DNA of 64,000 nucleotides from Labrenzia sp. OB1 (GTDB lineage: Bacteria; Pseudomonadota; Alphaproteobacteria; Rhizobiales; Stappiaceae), in the NCBI RefSeq assembly GCF_001624695.1, contig NZ_JSEP01000007.1, forward strand, positions 62,001 to 126,000, written 5' to 3'. Positions within the stretch are counted from its first letter, which is position 1, and each line of letters starts with the position of its first letter. Positions 36,991 to 46,895 of the stretch are shown one piece after another. Position numbers and translations under genes: made by a program. Below the pieces are notes generated by a model. That model had not been told where the DNA came from. It saw only the letters and a list, made by a program, of their open reading frames with translations, and ran no database searches.

Positions 36991-38136
36991 GTGGAACTCA
37001 AGACCAGAAAACTGCTGACCGCATTTGCCGAGAAGGCATCCGGCCTCGGCTTCGACGATGTCAAGGTCGCGCCCGCCGACGGCATCCCGGGCGCGGGGGA
37101 GCGTCTGCGCCACTTTCTCGACAAGGGGTATCACGGAACCATGGGCTGGATGGCCGAAACAGCGGACCGCCGCTCCGCGCCGGTCGCCCTGTGGCCGGAG
37201 GTGAAGTCGGTCCTCATGCTGGCCATGAACTACGGCCCGGACGGCGCGCCTGAAAACCATCCGCTTGCCCATCTGCAGGACTGGAGCAGCGGCGGCATAT
37301 CGGTCTATGCGCGGCACCGCGACTATCACGATGTCATCAAGGGACGTTTGAAGGAGCTCGCGAGTTTTCTGGTGTCGCGCGCCGGCGGCGATGTGAAGGT
37401 TTTCGTCGACACCGCCCCGGTGATGGAAAAACCGCTCGGACAGGCCGCCGGACTCGGCTGGCAGGGCAAGCACACCAACCTGGTGTCGCGGGACCTCGGA
37501 TCATGGTTCTTTCTCGGCTCGATCTTTACAACGCTGGAGCTGCCGCCGAGCGGTGCGGAAGAAGACCATTGCGGCTCCTGCCGGGCATGCCTCGACAGTT
37601 GTCCGACCGACGCCTTTCCCGCCCCCTATCAACTGGATGCACGGCGCTGCATCTCCTATCTCACCATCGAGCATCCGGGCGCGGTTCCGGCCGAATTCCG
37701 TGAGGCGATCGGCAACAGGATCTACGGCTGCGACGACTGCCTTGCCGCCTGCCCGTGGAACAAATTTGCCGCCGCCGCGCGCGAGGCAAAGCTGATTGCC
37801 CGGGAGGATCTGAAAAACCCGAAGCTGGCGGATCTGCTGTCCCTGGACGATGCTGCCTTCCGCACGCTCTTTTCCGGTTCGCCGGTCAAGCGCATCGGGC
37901 GTGGCCGGTTTCTGCGCAACGTTCTGATCGCCGCCGGCAATTCCGGACAACCCGCCCTGCTGGACAAGGTCCGGCCGCTCCTGAAAGACACCGATCCGGT
38001 TGTCAGGGGCGCTGCGGTCTGGGCGTTCCGCCGGCTGGCGCCCGAAGACGCCGTCCTGGCCATCAGCCCCGCGGAAATCGCGACGGAGGCCGACGAGGCT
38101 GTCCGCAGTGAGTGGCTCGCGCCGCCCCCGCCTTGA
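36991..38136 (+). CDS. queG: Epoxyqueuosine reductase QueG
   Basis: 381 residues. B12-dependent N-terminal domain ([35 protein letters not shown]), two [4Fe-4S] clusters ([16 protein letters not shown] and [11 protein letters not shown]) and a C-terminal HEAT-like region. Reduces epoxyqueuosine to queuosine in tRNA, the last step of queuosine synthesis. It starts with GTG; length matches the family (about 380). Confidence 0.95.
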   Translation: MELKTRKLLTAFAEKASGLGFDDVKVAPADGIPGAGERLRHFLDKGYHGTMGWMAETADRRSAPVALWPEVKSVLMLAMNYGPDGAPENHPLAHLQDWSSGGISVYARHRDYHDVIKGRLKELASFLVSRAGGDVKVFVDTAPVMEKPLGQAAGLGWQGKHTNLVSRDLGSWFFLGSIFTTLELPPSGAEEDHCGSCRACLDSCPTDAFPAPYQLDARRCISYLTIEHPGAVPAEFREAIGNRIYGCDDCLAACPWNKFAAAAREAKLIAREDLKNPKLADLLSLDDAAFRTLFSGSPVKRIGRGRFLRNVLIAAGNSGQPALLDKVRPLLKDTDPVVRGAAVWAFRRLAPEDAVLAISPAEIATEADEAVRSEWLAPPPP

Positions 38137-38207
38137 GCAACAACAGAAGCCGCCGCCACAAATTCGCTGCTGCTCGACGCCGTCATGAGAATGGGCCATA
38201 GTCATGG

Positions 38208-38227
38208 AAAGGTCGGAAATGACCTTT
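38208..38227 (+). terminator. Weak terminator-like hairpin after queG
   Basis: AAAGGTC (38208-38214) and GACCTTT (38221-38227) pair around six bases and the arm runs into a five-T stretch. It lies 72 bases after the queG stop. Confidence 0.45.
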
Positions 38228-38268
38228 TTAATCGGGCCCGGTCGTGACTCATCCGGCCATTTCCGATT

Positions 38269-40458
38269 ATGCTTTTTGGAGCCATAGCATTGTTTTCTCA
38301 GCCTCTATCCTCTTCACGTCCGAAGCCGCCGATAGCATCTGTCCGGGTTCTCGCCCTTTTCAGCGCACTGACGCTGGTCTGCGGAACCGCCTTCGCGCAG
38401 GACAAGGGAACCACCGCATTCGACGCCTATGTCAACGGCCTTGACAAGCTCGGCGTCACGCTTGAATCCGATGCCGTCACCTATGACGAGGACAGCGACA
38501 CGCTGACCATAACCGACCCGATTTTCACCTTCAGTGGCACGATCAGGGACCTTCCGCCGCATGAGGCTGAGGCAACAGAAACAGACGGGCCCAAGGATAT
38601 CGCTCCTTCAAAACCCAGGAGCCTTGCGTTCGCCATTTCCATGTCCAGCGGTTTGCTTGCCATCACCGGCCTCACACATGAGAACGGCGACTTCGAAACG
38701 GGAAGCTGGATACACTCTGACGACACAAAACTACTGATGACGGGATCGGTGGAGAACGAAGGCCGTCTCAAGATCGAGGGCCGGCTGGCGGGCATATCGG
38801 CGACCGGTTACAGCTTTACCCTGCCGGAAATACCGGCGGAAGACCCCGATCATCCGGCCAGCCGTTGGCTGCCCTTCCTGCAGGCGCTGTTTCTGACGTC
38901 CTACGAGGAGATCAGGGTCGACAGCACGGGCCTGACCTTCGAGGGCCATGCGAACGAGGACGGCAAGGAGACCCTGGTCTTTTCCGGAACCTCCGAAATG
39001 GACGGCTACCGCATGGCGGATGCCGAAGAAGGCTGGATCGGGGAGTATTCCATCGATCTCGTGACTCAGGACCTGCGCACGCTCGATCCGGCGACCGGCG
39101 GGATGCTGCGTCAGACGACACGGCAAGGCAAAACCGTCTACCGGGATATCGACGTTGCCGCCATCGTCGATCTGTTCGATCCGGACGTTCCGGTCACCGG
39201 TGAGGAGCAGACACTGATCGGCTCCGGCTCCATGGTCGACTATGAAAGCACGCAGGACCTGCCTGACGGACTGGCAATCAAGACATCTGTGGAACGCGGA
39301 TCGATTCGCGATATCACGGTCGTCAAGCAGGAGAACACGCTGATCTCGATGCTGGATCAGCTTCTCAACAGCAAGGCTCCCGCGCCGGAAGAGCTGATCT
39401 CCGGCGTCTTTCAGTTCTACCGGTCTTTTGCCGTCGCCGATGCGAGGATCAGCGGAATTGCAGTCGGACTTCCGGCGGGACCCAGTGTCGGGGATATCGG
39501 TTTCACAATCAACGAAATGGCGATGACCGACATCGGCTCCGAGGGGATCGGCGAAATGCTGATCGTCGGTCTCGATGCCCCCGAACTTCCCCAAGGCAGC
39601 TCCGTGACCCTTGACTGGGCCGCTATCGGCGACATCGAATTCGCTGAATATTCGCCCATGCGCGCCATGATCGCGACGCTGATGGCCGATCCGGAATACG
39701 GTGAAAACAACCCGCTCGAAGTTGCACGCGCCTTTCTGCCGCGCTCCTTCGGGTACGAGGTCCAGGGCCTGGATGTGAACGTGCCGGAAATCGGCCGGAC
39801 CCAGATCGGCAAGGCCGAATTGACCGTGTCCAGCACCGTTCCGCCGGTGCCGACAAGCCTTTACGTCAAGAATGACGGCATCCGGATTCCCGTCAGTGCC
39901 ATTGAGGACGAAGACGCAAAGGCCCTCCTTCAGGCACTCGGCCTGGAGACACTCGACTGGTCGGACGAAACGCGCTTTTACTGGGACGAGGCGACACTGG
40001 AACTGCGCCTGGAACGTCTGATGCTGGACATCAAGGGGCTCGGAATGGCTGAAGCCTCCGCGCGCTTCGCCAATGTGCCGAAGGCCCTGTTCGAGGACCC
40101 GCAGGGCCAGGGGCAAATGGCGGCGATCGTTGCGCAATTCGTCGATGCATCGGTGGTGTTCAAGGACGCCGGACTAACCGCCAAGGGCCTTTCCCACGTC
40201 GCCGGACAGCAGGGCATTCCGGAAAACGTCTTCCGCGAGGCCCTGGTGAGCCAGGCGACCATGGCGACGGCGGCTATCGGCAATGAAGTCTTCACTCAGA
40301 TGGTGAGCGAGGCAGCGTCGGCATTCCTGGAGGATCCGAAGGAACTCAGAGTTTCGCTGAAGCCTGAAAATCCGGTGCCGATGGCGCAGATCCTTGGCAG
40401 CCTGGCAACGCCGCAGGTGCTGCCCGACCTCCTCAATGTGAATGTCGAGGCGAACTGA
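38269..40458 (+). CDS. Large exported protein of unknown function
   Basis: 729 residues; not recognised. A long N-terminal signal (hydrophobic segment about 25-43, VRVLALFSALTLVCGTAFAQ) suggests export to the periplasm. The mature part is acidic, with no further membrane helix, cysteine cluster or catalytic motif visible. It has a beta-rich, repetitive feel, with several similar phrases (DSTGLTFEGHANEDG, ITDPIFTFSGTIRD, LTVSSTVPPVPTSLYVKNDG). It stands alone after queG. A periplasmic or outer-membrane-associated conserved protein of this group is likely; no function is proposed. Confidence 0.7.
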   Translation: MLFGAIALFSQPLSSSRPKPPIASVRVLALFSALTLVCGTAFAQDKGTTAFDAYVNGLDKLGVTLESDAVTYDEDSDTLTITDPIFTFSGTIRDLPPHEAEATETDGPKDIAPSKPRSLAFAISMSSGLLAITGLTHENGDFETGSWIHSDDTKLLMTGSVENEGRLKIEGRLAGISATGYSFTLPEIPAEDPDHPASRWLPFLQALFLTSYEEIRVDSTGLTFEGHANEDGKETLVFSGTSEMDGYRMADAEEGWIGEYSIDLVTQDLRTLDPATGGMLRQTTRQGKTVYRDIDVAAIVDLFDPDVPVTGEEQTLIGSGSMVDYESTQDLPDGLAIKTSVERGSIRDITVVKQENTLISMLDQLLNSKAPAPEELISGVFQFYRSFAVADARISGIAVGLPAGPSVGDIGFTINEMAMTDIGSEGIGEMLIVGLDAPELPQGSSVTLDWAAIGDIEFAEYSPMRAMIATLMADPEYGENNPLEVARAFLPRSFGYEVQGLDVNVPEIGRTQIGKAELTVSSTVPPVPTSLYVKNDGIRIPVSAIEDEDAKALLQALGLETLDWSDETRFYWDEATLELRLERLMLDIKGLGMAEASARFANVPKALFEDPQGQGQMAAIVAQFVDASVVFKDAGLTAKGLSHVAGQQGIPENVFREALVSQATMATAAIGNEVFTQMVSEAASAFLEDPKELRVSLKPENPVPMAQILGSLATPQVLPDLLNVNVEAN

Positions 40459-40926
40459 GAAACAGAAAATCGCGTCCCTTGCGGATCACTCCATGATGAA
40501 TGCCTGCACCTTCCCCTTGTGAGGAGGTGGCGAGGCGATGGAAACAGCAGGGCTATCGCATATGACCGGATACGCCAGTCCATATGGCTTGTGCGGGTGG
40601 CTTTCTTCGGGTGTCACCTCGGACAAGCGAAGCGCAGATCCGGGGCCTACTCGCAGTGCAGCTTGTTGAAACAGCTGAATTTTCGCTTGTAAGGTTTCTG
40701 CAATTTACCTGCTCACTGGAAATGAGTGGGCCCCGGATCTCGCTCCGCTCGCCCGGGGTGACACCCGTTATTTGCAGCAACTTTCCGGGCAAATGCGATA
40801 GCTTTGGGGGAGACAGGGTAACCGGGCACCACTGTTGCTCCCAAAGGCAAGATTTCCTGGAGCCTGCCGCGCCTTCATCGACCGCGAGCAGAAACCTGGC
40901 CGCCGTTCAGCCTGAGTTCGTCGTGC
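40459..40926. other. Repeat-bearing region between the unknown exported protein and rppH
   Basis: 468 bp without a real gene. Most of it is the second copy of the 250-bp element (40552-40802). An open frame of about 117 codons across it is an artefact of the repeat. Confidence 0.6.
40552..40802 (-). repeat. 250-bp dispersed element with terminal inverted repeats, copy 2 (inverted)
   Basis: The ends are GCTATCGCATATG (40552-40564) and CAAATGCGATAGC (40790-40802). The element is the reverse complement of the copy at 28898-29147, including AGTCCATATGGCTTGTG and the GCTCGCCCGGGG palindrome. The interior carries no conserved open frame. Confidence 0.78.
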
Positions 40927-41457
40927 TCATGCTGTGAGGTGCGAAAAGGCTGCCACGACCCGCTCATAAACCGGACGCTTGAACGGCACGATCAGGTCCG
41001 GCAGACGCGCGGCGTCTTCCCAGCGCCAGGCGCCGAATTCCGCCGAATGCCCGTCCGGCGGGTTCAGAATATCGATCTCGTCGTCGGAACCGTCGAAACG
41101 ATAGGCAAGCCAGCGCTGCGCCTGACCGCAGTGCTTGCCCCTGCGCGAAGCCTTGATGACTTCGGGCGGATAGTCATAGGCAAACCAACCCTGGGCTTCT
41201 TCCAGCAATGTTACGGAGTGGATCGAGGTTTCCTCGTAGAGTTCCCTGCGCGCGGCGTGTTCCGGCACTTCCCCCTTGTCGATGCCACCCTGCGGCATCT
41301 GCCAGGCATAATCGTAGACGGCGGACCCGGAGCCATCGTCCCGGCAGCCGATCCACACTTTGCCATCCTGATTGATCAGCATGATCCCGACGCAGGGACG
41401 GTAAGGAAGCCCTCCTGCCGGTTCCGGAAAACCCGCTCCAAGTTCAAGCTTCTTCAC
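40927..41457 (-). CDS. rppH: RNA pyrophosphohydrolase RppH
   Basis: 176 residues. The Nudix box GGIDKGEVPEHAARRELYEE runs on into TSI; the last consensus glycine is Ser. N-terminal YRPCVGIMLINQDGKVWIG and the C-terminal half are RppH/NudH-like. Removes pyrophosphate from mRNA 5' ends to start decay. GTG start. It lies downstream of the envC-ctpA-deacetylase genes, as usual in alphaproteobacteria. Confidence 0.92.
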   Translation of the reverse strand: MKKLELGAGFPEPAGGLPYRPCVGIMLINQDGKVWIGCRDDGSGSAVYDYAWQMPQGGIDKGEVPEHAARRELYEETSIHSVTLLEEAQGWFAYDYPPEVIKASRRGKHCGQAQRWLAYRFDGSDDEIDILNPPDGHSAEFGAWRWEDAARLPDLIVPFKRPVYERVVAAFSHLTA

Positions 41458-41557
41458 AACCGCACCTATCTCGAAATCGATATTGTCCGGAGGTTATAAA
41501 GTCTGTTGTTTTCAAAATGCAAGATCATCCGGCTCGCGGTCGATCCAGGGCAGGTGT

Positions 41558-42703
41558 CTATCTGTCGATGGTCGCGCTGACCGGCACAAGCTGCAAGCCG
41601 CGTTGCTCAAGATCGCGCGACCATTTTTCAAGCCGGCGTACGGTGACCGGAAGCGCGGAGCCTGCTGCGACCGCAACCCCGCGGGCACGCGCAATGCTTT
41701 CAAGCTGCAACAGCTTTGCGTCGATCTCGTCTTCGCGCGGAACCTCATCCAGAACAACATCGACGCCACTGAAAGGAATGCGCGTTTCCGCGGCGACCTC
41801 GGCCGCTATGGAGCGCGAGGACGTCCCGTTATCGACAAACATCAGCCCACGCCCCTTCAGCTTTTCCATCAGAAACTGCATGGAAGGCTGGGTGGAGGTG
41901 AAGCGTGCGCCCATTTCGTTGATCGTGCCGACATAGTTGGTCGCACGCGTCAGCAGAAAGACCAGCCGCTCGACCATCTTGTCCGGCATGAGACTGACGA
42001 GAAGCGTATGGGGGCCCGGATCGTTATCTGGAAAATCGAACGGCTCAAGGGGCAGTTGCAGCAGCAATTCATGGCCTTCCATCCTGGCCTGCTGCATGTA
42101 GAGATCCAGTTCCTCGCCATAGGGTGCCAGGGCGAAGGTCACATCCGATGGCAGGCTGCTGATGGCGTTGCGGGTGCCCGTCTCGCTCAACCCCAGGCCG
42201 CCCACGATGACGGCAATCTTCGGAATGGACGTGAATTCGCGCAAGATCGGCCGGGAGTAGGCATCGAGCGGCCGCACGCCGGCATCGCTGACCTTCGGGA
42301 GAAAGCCGAGTTCCGAGCGTTCGCTCACTCTTGTGTCGGGGTGGAGGGAAAGCCCGGTCACGGGAGCCTCCGGCCCCAGACCGTCGGGCCGCATGACCAT
42401 CTCATACCGGGGACCGAGCAGATCGCTGCTTGTTTCAGGCCGTAGATTGGGGCCCAGATCGTCGCCGATACCCGGCCGGATTTCGACAACTTCGATGTCC
42501 TGGGACGTCACGCCCTCGACCACCGCGTCCAGAGGCAGAACCGCAACGGGCTCTCCGCCCACCGGATCGTCCACGACGGCAATCCAGACGAACATTGTGG
42601 TGGCGATCACACTCAACAGGCCCGCACCGATCAGCCCGAACGGCAGCCTGACAAGCCGCCGTTTTCCCATACCTAGGGGAGCTGTGAGATCTTCGCTCGT
42701 CAT
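41558..42703 (-). CDS. Divergent polysaccharide deacetylase family protein
   Basis: 381 residues. One N-terminal membrane anchor (about 18-43, LPFGLIGAGLLSVIATTMFVW) and a proline/acidic linker lead to a divergent polysaccharide deacetylase (YibQ-like) domain: IAVIVGGLGLSETGTRNAI, VTFALAPYGEELDLYMQQAR and the late GVDVVLDEVP. Located with envC and ctpA, it is presumed to act in envelope or peptidoglycan remodelling. Confidence 0.88.
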   Translation of the reverse strand: MTSEDLTAPLGMGKRRLVRLPFGLIGAGLLSVIATTMFVWIAVVDDPVGGEPVAVLPLDAVVEGVTSQDIEVVEIRPGIGDDLGPNLRPETSSDLLGPRYEMVMRPDGLGPEAPVTGLSLHPDTRVSERSELGFLPKVSDAGVRPLDAYSRPILREFTSIPKIAVIVGGLGLSETGTRNAISSLPSDVTFALAPYGEELDLYMQQARMEGHELLLQLPLEPFDFPDNDPGPHTLLVSLMPDKMVERLVFLLTRATNYVGTINEMGARFTSTQPSMQFLMEKLKGRGLMFVDNGTSSRSIAAEVAAETRIPFSGVDVVLDEVPREDEIDAKLLQLESIARARGVAVAAGSALPVTVRRLEKWSRDLEQRGLQLVPVSATIDR

Positions 42704-42822
42704 AGCGTCCTGAGACTGTTGACCGGCGCGCGAACAGGCGGACCGGCATCATGATTGTTATAGGGATACGCAGAACGAGGATGGACAATGTGCGCCGGCT
42801 GGCCGGCGCACATCAGAGTTTG

Positions 42823-44151
42823 TCAGTTCTTGACGGCCGCGCTGTCGGAGACCGGCGGAAAGGCGCTGTTGGCCTGAATGCCGCGCAGGAGGTCCAAAGC
42901 CAGCTTCAGCTGGGTATCGTCTTCCGGATCTGCCGGCACATAGGCCTGGCTGCCGGATTCTTCCTCGCCGTCGGCTTCCAGGTGGCCGCGCAGACCCGCT
43001 TCCCCCTTGGTGTCGACACGGCCGACCAGCTCTTCCGGCAGCTCCTGCAGGGCTTCGATGTCCGGCACGATGCCTTTCGCCTGGATGGAGTTTCCGGACG
43101 GCGTGTAATAACGGGCGGTCGTCAGGCGGATCGCACCGTTGGCGCCCAGCGGAATGATGGTTTGCACGGAGCCCTTGCCGAAGGACCGGCTGCCGAGGAT
43201 GGTCGCCCGGCGGTGATCCTGCAGTGCACCGGCAACGATTTCCGACGCGGACGCAGAGCCGCCGTTCACGAGCACGATGACCGGCTTGCCGTCCGTCAGA
43301 TCTCCCGCACGCGCATTATAGCGCTGGGTTTCTTCCGCTTCCCGGCCACGGGTCGAAACGATTTCGCCCCGGTCGAGGAAAGCATCGGACACGGCAATTG
43401 CCTGATCCAGGAGACCGCCCGGATTGTTGCGCAGATCAATGACGAAGCCTTTCAGCTTGTCGTCACCGATATTCTCGCTCATTTCCTCGATGCCGTCCCG
43501 GATGCCGTCAAACGTCTGTTCGTTGAACTGGGTGACGCGGACATAGCCGACGTCGTCCTCTTCCCGCCAGCGCACGGACTGGATGCGAATGATGTCTCGA
43601 GTGATGGTGATATCGAATGGATCGGCGCGGCCCTCGCGGCGCACAGTGACGACGATGTCCGTATTGACCGGACCGCGCATCTTCTCGACCGCTTCGTTCA
43701 GCGACAGTCCCTGAACCTGCTCTCCGTCGATGTAGGTGATCAGGTCCCCGGACAGGACACCCGCCTTGGCAGCCGGCGTATCGTCGATCGGCGAGACGAC
43801 TTTCACAAGACCGTCTTCCATGGTGACCTCGATACCGAGACCGCCGAATTCTCCGCGGGTCTGCACCTGCATGTCGCGGAAACTCTTGGGCGACATGTAG
43901 CTGGAATGGGGATCAAGCGATGTCAGCATGCCGTTGATGGCGTTCTCGATCAACTGGGCATCGTCCGGTACTTCCACGTAGTCCGAGCGCACCCGTTCGA
44001 ACACGTCACCGAACAGATTAAGCTGCCTGTACGTATCCGTTGCCGCCGCATTGGCTGCCACGGACACATTGAGCGGCATCTGGGCCATTGTCGTGACTGC
44101 CGCAGCTCCCATAAGGGCACCCACCAGCAGCAAGGAAGCTTTCCGTATCAT
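42823..44151 (-). CDS. ctpA: Carboxy-terminal processing protease (S41)
   Basis: 442 residues. Signal peptide about 1-25, N-terminal helical region, PDZ domain (GGLGIEVTMEDGLVKVVSPI) and the S41 protease core with the nucleophile in GGSASASEIVAGAL and lysine in SFGKGSVQT. Cleaves periplasmic proteins, often peptidoglycan hydrolases. Its ATG overlaps the envC stop (ATGA). Confidence 0.95.
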   Translation of the reverse strand: MIRKASLLLVGALMGAAAVTTMAQMPLNVSVAANAAATDTYRQLNLFGDVFERVRSDYVEVPDDAQLIENAINGMLTSLDPHSSYMSPKSFRDMQVQTRGEFGGLGIEVTMEDGLVKVVSPIDDTPAAKAGVLSGDLITYIDGEQVQGLSLNEAVEKMRGPVNTDIVVTVRREGRADPFDITITRDIIRIQSVRWREEDDVGYVRVTQFNEQTFDGIRDGIEEMSENIGDDKLKGFVIDLRNNPGGLLDQAIAVSDAFLDRGEIVSTRGREAEETQRYNARAGDLTDGKPVIVLVNGGSASASEIVAGALQDHRRATILGSRSFGKGSVQTIIPLGANGAIRLTTARYYTPSGNSIQAKGIVPDIEALQELPEELVGRVDTKGEAGLRGHLEADGEEESGSQAYVPADPEDDTQLKLALDLLRGIQANSAFPPVSDSAAVKN

Positions 44152-45539
44152 CCGCGAGCCTTTTCTTCTTCTGTGCGCGCCCACCAGGGTGTGGGGTCGA
44201 TCGCACGTCCGTCCTTCCGAAATTCAACATATAGTATTGGCTGGGTAGATCCCAAGCCAAAGGTCGAAGCGCTTGCCCATTGCGTCGCACCCATGACCCC
44301 TACCGGTTCCCCGGTAAGAACAAACTGCCCCAACTCCGCATCGATCCGGTCCATCCCGGCCAACAGCACATGGTAGCCATCACCGGTATTCAGGATCAAG
44401 AGTTGTCCGAACGAACGGAACGGTCCCGAATAGACCACCCAGCCGTCCGCCGGAGAGGTTACATTAGAACCCGGCCTTGTGGCGATAGATTGTCCTTCCG
44501 TCAAACCGCCAAAATCATCTTCCTCACCGAAATCCTTCAGCATGGTTCCCGAAACCGGCTGAGGCAACTGGCCTCTGGCCTCCTGGAAAGGTATCACCGG
44601 CGCCAGCCGTCCCGGATCGGAAAACGGATCAAAGTCGCGTGAAGTCTTTCCCTTTGTCTCCAGCGATGCCTGCCTGGACTTTTCCGCGGCCTCGCGGGCG
44701 CTTTCGATTTCAGTTTCCAAATTCGCAATCAGCTCCTGGAGAGACCCGGCTTGCTCGGCCAGTTCGGCGGCGCGCTGTTTCTCCGCTTCGAGATCCCGTA
44801 CGGATCTTTGATGTTCCTGCCTTTTGGCGCTCGACAGAAGCTCAAGACGAGACTTTTCCTCAGCCAATCGCATCGCATCGCCGCGCAGGCGGTTTTTTTC
44901 CTCCGCAATCACGCTCCTGAGCCGGTGCAGCTCCTCCAGATCCGCTGCCAGAGCCTCCGTCTCCACCTTCAGCTCCGGCATGACCGCATTCAGGAGAATC
45001 GCACTGCGGACAGCCGACAGGGCATCGCTCGGGCGGACGGCCAGGGCCGGCGGCGGGCGCCGACCGAGCCTTTGCAGCGCGGCGAGCACCTCCGACAGGA
45101 TATCGCGGCGGGCAATCAGGGACAGCCGCACGGCGTCCTCGTTCTCGCCAAGACTTCTCAGACGACGCTCGGTATCGGTCAGCTCTGTTTCCAGGCCCTG
45201 GATTGTATCGGACGTGCTGATGATCTTGGCGTTCAGCGTTTCGCGATCCCGGTCCAGGGACCTGATTTCGCGAGCGATGGCGGCCTGGCGGTCAGTGGAG
45301 ACTTCAATGTCCCGCGACAGCGCTGCCAGTTCCTCTTCGCGAGCCTTGATGATCTCTGCCGCGGCATCGGCCTGCGCCGCGGTTTCAGACCGGTTCTGCG
45401 GCACGTCATCGATGCTTTCGGTCGCGAGTGCCTGCTGCGGCAAGGCAAGCGCACCCGCAAGAAGGCTGCCCAAGAGCGGTCTGACAAGCATCCGCTTCTT
45501 AAGTCCAGGACGCACGACCTTGATGCGATCCGGTTTCAA
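44148..45539 (-). CDS. envC: Murein hydrolase activator EnvC-like protein
   Basis: 463 residues. Signal region about 1-40, long coiled coils (about 50-290, rich in Glu/Arg/Leu heptads) and a C-terminal LytM/M23 domain (SNVTSPADGWVVYSGPFRSF to LYVEFRKDG). The M23 zinc ligands are lost: HxxxD-type and HxH positions read SIATRPG and LYVEF, so it should activate amidases at the septum rather than cut peptidoglycan. Coupled to ctpA. Confidence 0.9.
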   Translation of the reverse strand: MKPDRIKVVRPGLKKRMLVRPLLGSLLAGALALPQQALATESIDDVPQNRSETAAQADAAAEIIKAREEELAALSRDIEVSTDRQAAIAREIRSLDRDRETLNAKIISTSDTIQGLETELTDTERRLRSLGENEDAVRLSLIARRDILSEVLAALQRLGRRPPPALAVRPSDALSAVRSAILLNAVMPELKVETEALAADLEELHRLRSVIAEEKNRLRGDAMRLAEEKSRLELLSSAKRQEHQRSVRDLEAEKQRAAELAEQAGSLQELIANLETEIESAREAAEKSRQASLETKGKTSRDFDPFSDPGRLAPVIPFQEARGQLPQPVSGTMLKDFGEEDDFGGLTEGQSIATRPGSNVTSPADGWVVYSGPFRSFGQLLILNTGDGYHVLLAGMDRIDAELGQFVLTGEPVGVMGATQWASASTFGLGSTQPILYVEFRKDGRAIDPTPWWARTEEEKARG

Positions 45540-45588
45540 CCTGTCTCAACTCCCGAAGGTTCGTCCCGTTTGCGATACACAGTCAATG

Positions 45589-45603
45589 TTAACGAACCGT
45601 TTA
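45589..45603. promoter_or_regulatory. CtrA-like site upstream of envC
   Basis: TTAA - 7 bp - TTTA (45589-45603) is one mismatch from the CtrA half-site pair TTAA-N7-TTAA. It is 50 bases upstream of the envC start, in an otherwise GC-rich leader. Control of division genes by CtrA is common in this group, but a single near-match is weak evidence. Confidence 0.3.
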
Positions 45604-45797
45604 CCTTGTCGGCCCGCTACACAATGTCAGCTCCCGCGTGTACCGCCACACGCTCCAACCTCTTTTCCCTTGATGGTCTGACCGTTACGTGCCGATTGCG
45701 GCGAGATACGGGCAGCGGCGTGTTTTCCCGGCGTTCGCCGCATTAAAGATCCTTCACAATTCAACGTTCGCGGCACATGGCCGCTCCGACCCCGGCC

Positions 45798-46295
45798 TCA
45801 CGTTGCGGCGTGCCTGTACACCAGATCGCGGGGATCGTTGCGCGGGGCCTCCGCATCCAGTTTCGCGCCCAGCCGTTCGGCGAGCCTGCAGGAACGGATA
45901 TTGTCCGGGTCCACATAACTCACCAGGGTCGGCAAGCCGCGGTCTTTCAACCCCCAGTCCAGGAACGCCCGCGCCGCTTCAAACGCCACCCCCATGCCTT
46001 CCGCCTGCGGATAGACAAACCAACCGATTTCATGTTCGGGAAAAAGCGGGCCATGATTGATGCCTACCTGGCCGAGACAGCGGCCGGAGCCGCGTTCCTC
46101 GACCATCAGGGCACCGTGCCCCATCAGTGACCAGAGCGCCACGTCATGACAGAACGCCCCCCAGGCCTTGTCCCGCGACATGGGTCCGCCCATGTAGGCG
46201 GCGCGGTCCGACTGCATCAATGCGGCGAAATCCGGCCAGTCCTCCATCGTGATCGGGCGCAGGATCAGGCGTTCTGTTTCAATCGTCGGGATCAT
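45798..46295 (-). CDS. GNAT family N-acetyltransferase (RimJ-like)
   Basis: 165 residues. TERLILRPITMEDW at the N-terminus, LGQVGINHGPLFPEHEIGWF and the acetyl-CoA loop region GMGVAFEAARAFLDWG. Substrate unknown, probably an amino-terminal or small-molecule amine. GAGGAATT is upstream. It sits between envC and rlmH. Confidence 0.87.
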   Translation of the reverse strand: MIPTIETERLILRPITMEDWPDFAALMQSDRAAYMGGPMSRDKAWGAFCHDVALWSLMGHGALMVEERGSGRCLGQVGINHGPLFPEHEIGWFVYPQAEGMGVAFEAARAFLDWGLKDRGLPTLVSYVDPDNIRSCRLAERLGAKLDAEAPRNDPRDLVYRHAAT

Positions 46296-46333
46296 GACAA
46301 TTCCTCTTCCACAGCGGCATCGCGGCCGCGAAA

Positions 46334-46816
46334 TCAGACCCGGTGATAGGGATGGCCCGACTGAATGGTCATGGCCCGGTAGATCTGTTCGGCCAGCAGG
46401 ATGCGGGCGATCTGGTGCGGCCAGGTCATCGCACCGAGAGCCAGCTTGAGATCGGCTCTCGCAAGAACCTCCGCGCCGTGACCGTCAGCGCCGCCGATCG
46501 TGAAAACGATGTCCGGCACACCGTCGTTTTTCCAGGCTTCCAGCGTCCGGCTGAAATCCCGACTGCTCATGTTCCGGCCGTTCTCGTCGAGAACAACGAC
46601 ACGGGCGCCGCTCGGCAGCGAGGCAAGAATGCCGCCGGCCTCTTCCGCCTTGCGGTCTTCGGCGCGCTGAGCACGGCTTTCCGGCATCTCGTTCAGGAGG
46701 ACATCGGTGATGCCCAGACCGCGCCCGCTTTTGCGGGCTCTGTCCAGGTAGCGGTCGAGAAGGTCCCTGTCCGCACCAGCCTTCATCCGGCCAATGCAGG
46801 AAAGCGTAAAGCGCAT
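46334..46816 (-). CDS. rlmH: 23S rRNA pseudouridine-1915 N3-methyltransferase RlmH
   Basis: 160 residues, SPOUT methyltransferase. Motifs are VVLDENGRNMSSRDF, FTIGGADGHG and the C-terminal MTWPHQIARILLAEQIYRA. Methylates pseudouridine 1915 of 23S rRNA in the 70S ribosome. GGAGATTTC precedes the ATG. Follows rsfS as in most alphaproteobacteria. Confidence 0.96.
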   Translation of the reverse strand: MRFTLSCIGRMKAGADRDLLDRYLDRARKSGRGLGITDVLLNEMPESRAQRAEDRKAEEAGGILASLPSGARVVVLDENGRNMSSRDFSRTLEAWKNDGVPDIVFTIGGADGHGAEVLARADLKLALGAMTWPHQIARILLAEQIYRAMTIQSGHPYHRV

Positions 46817-46895
46817 GAAATCTCCGCCGGAAAACGATCCGGTGACTTTATCCCTCGGCGGACAGAGGTCCCGCTGTCAGGACCTCATTCCCGTC

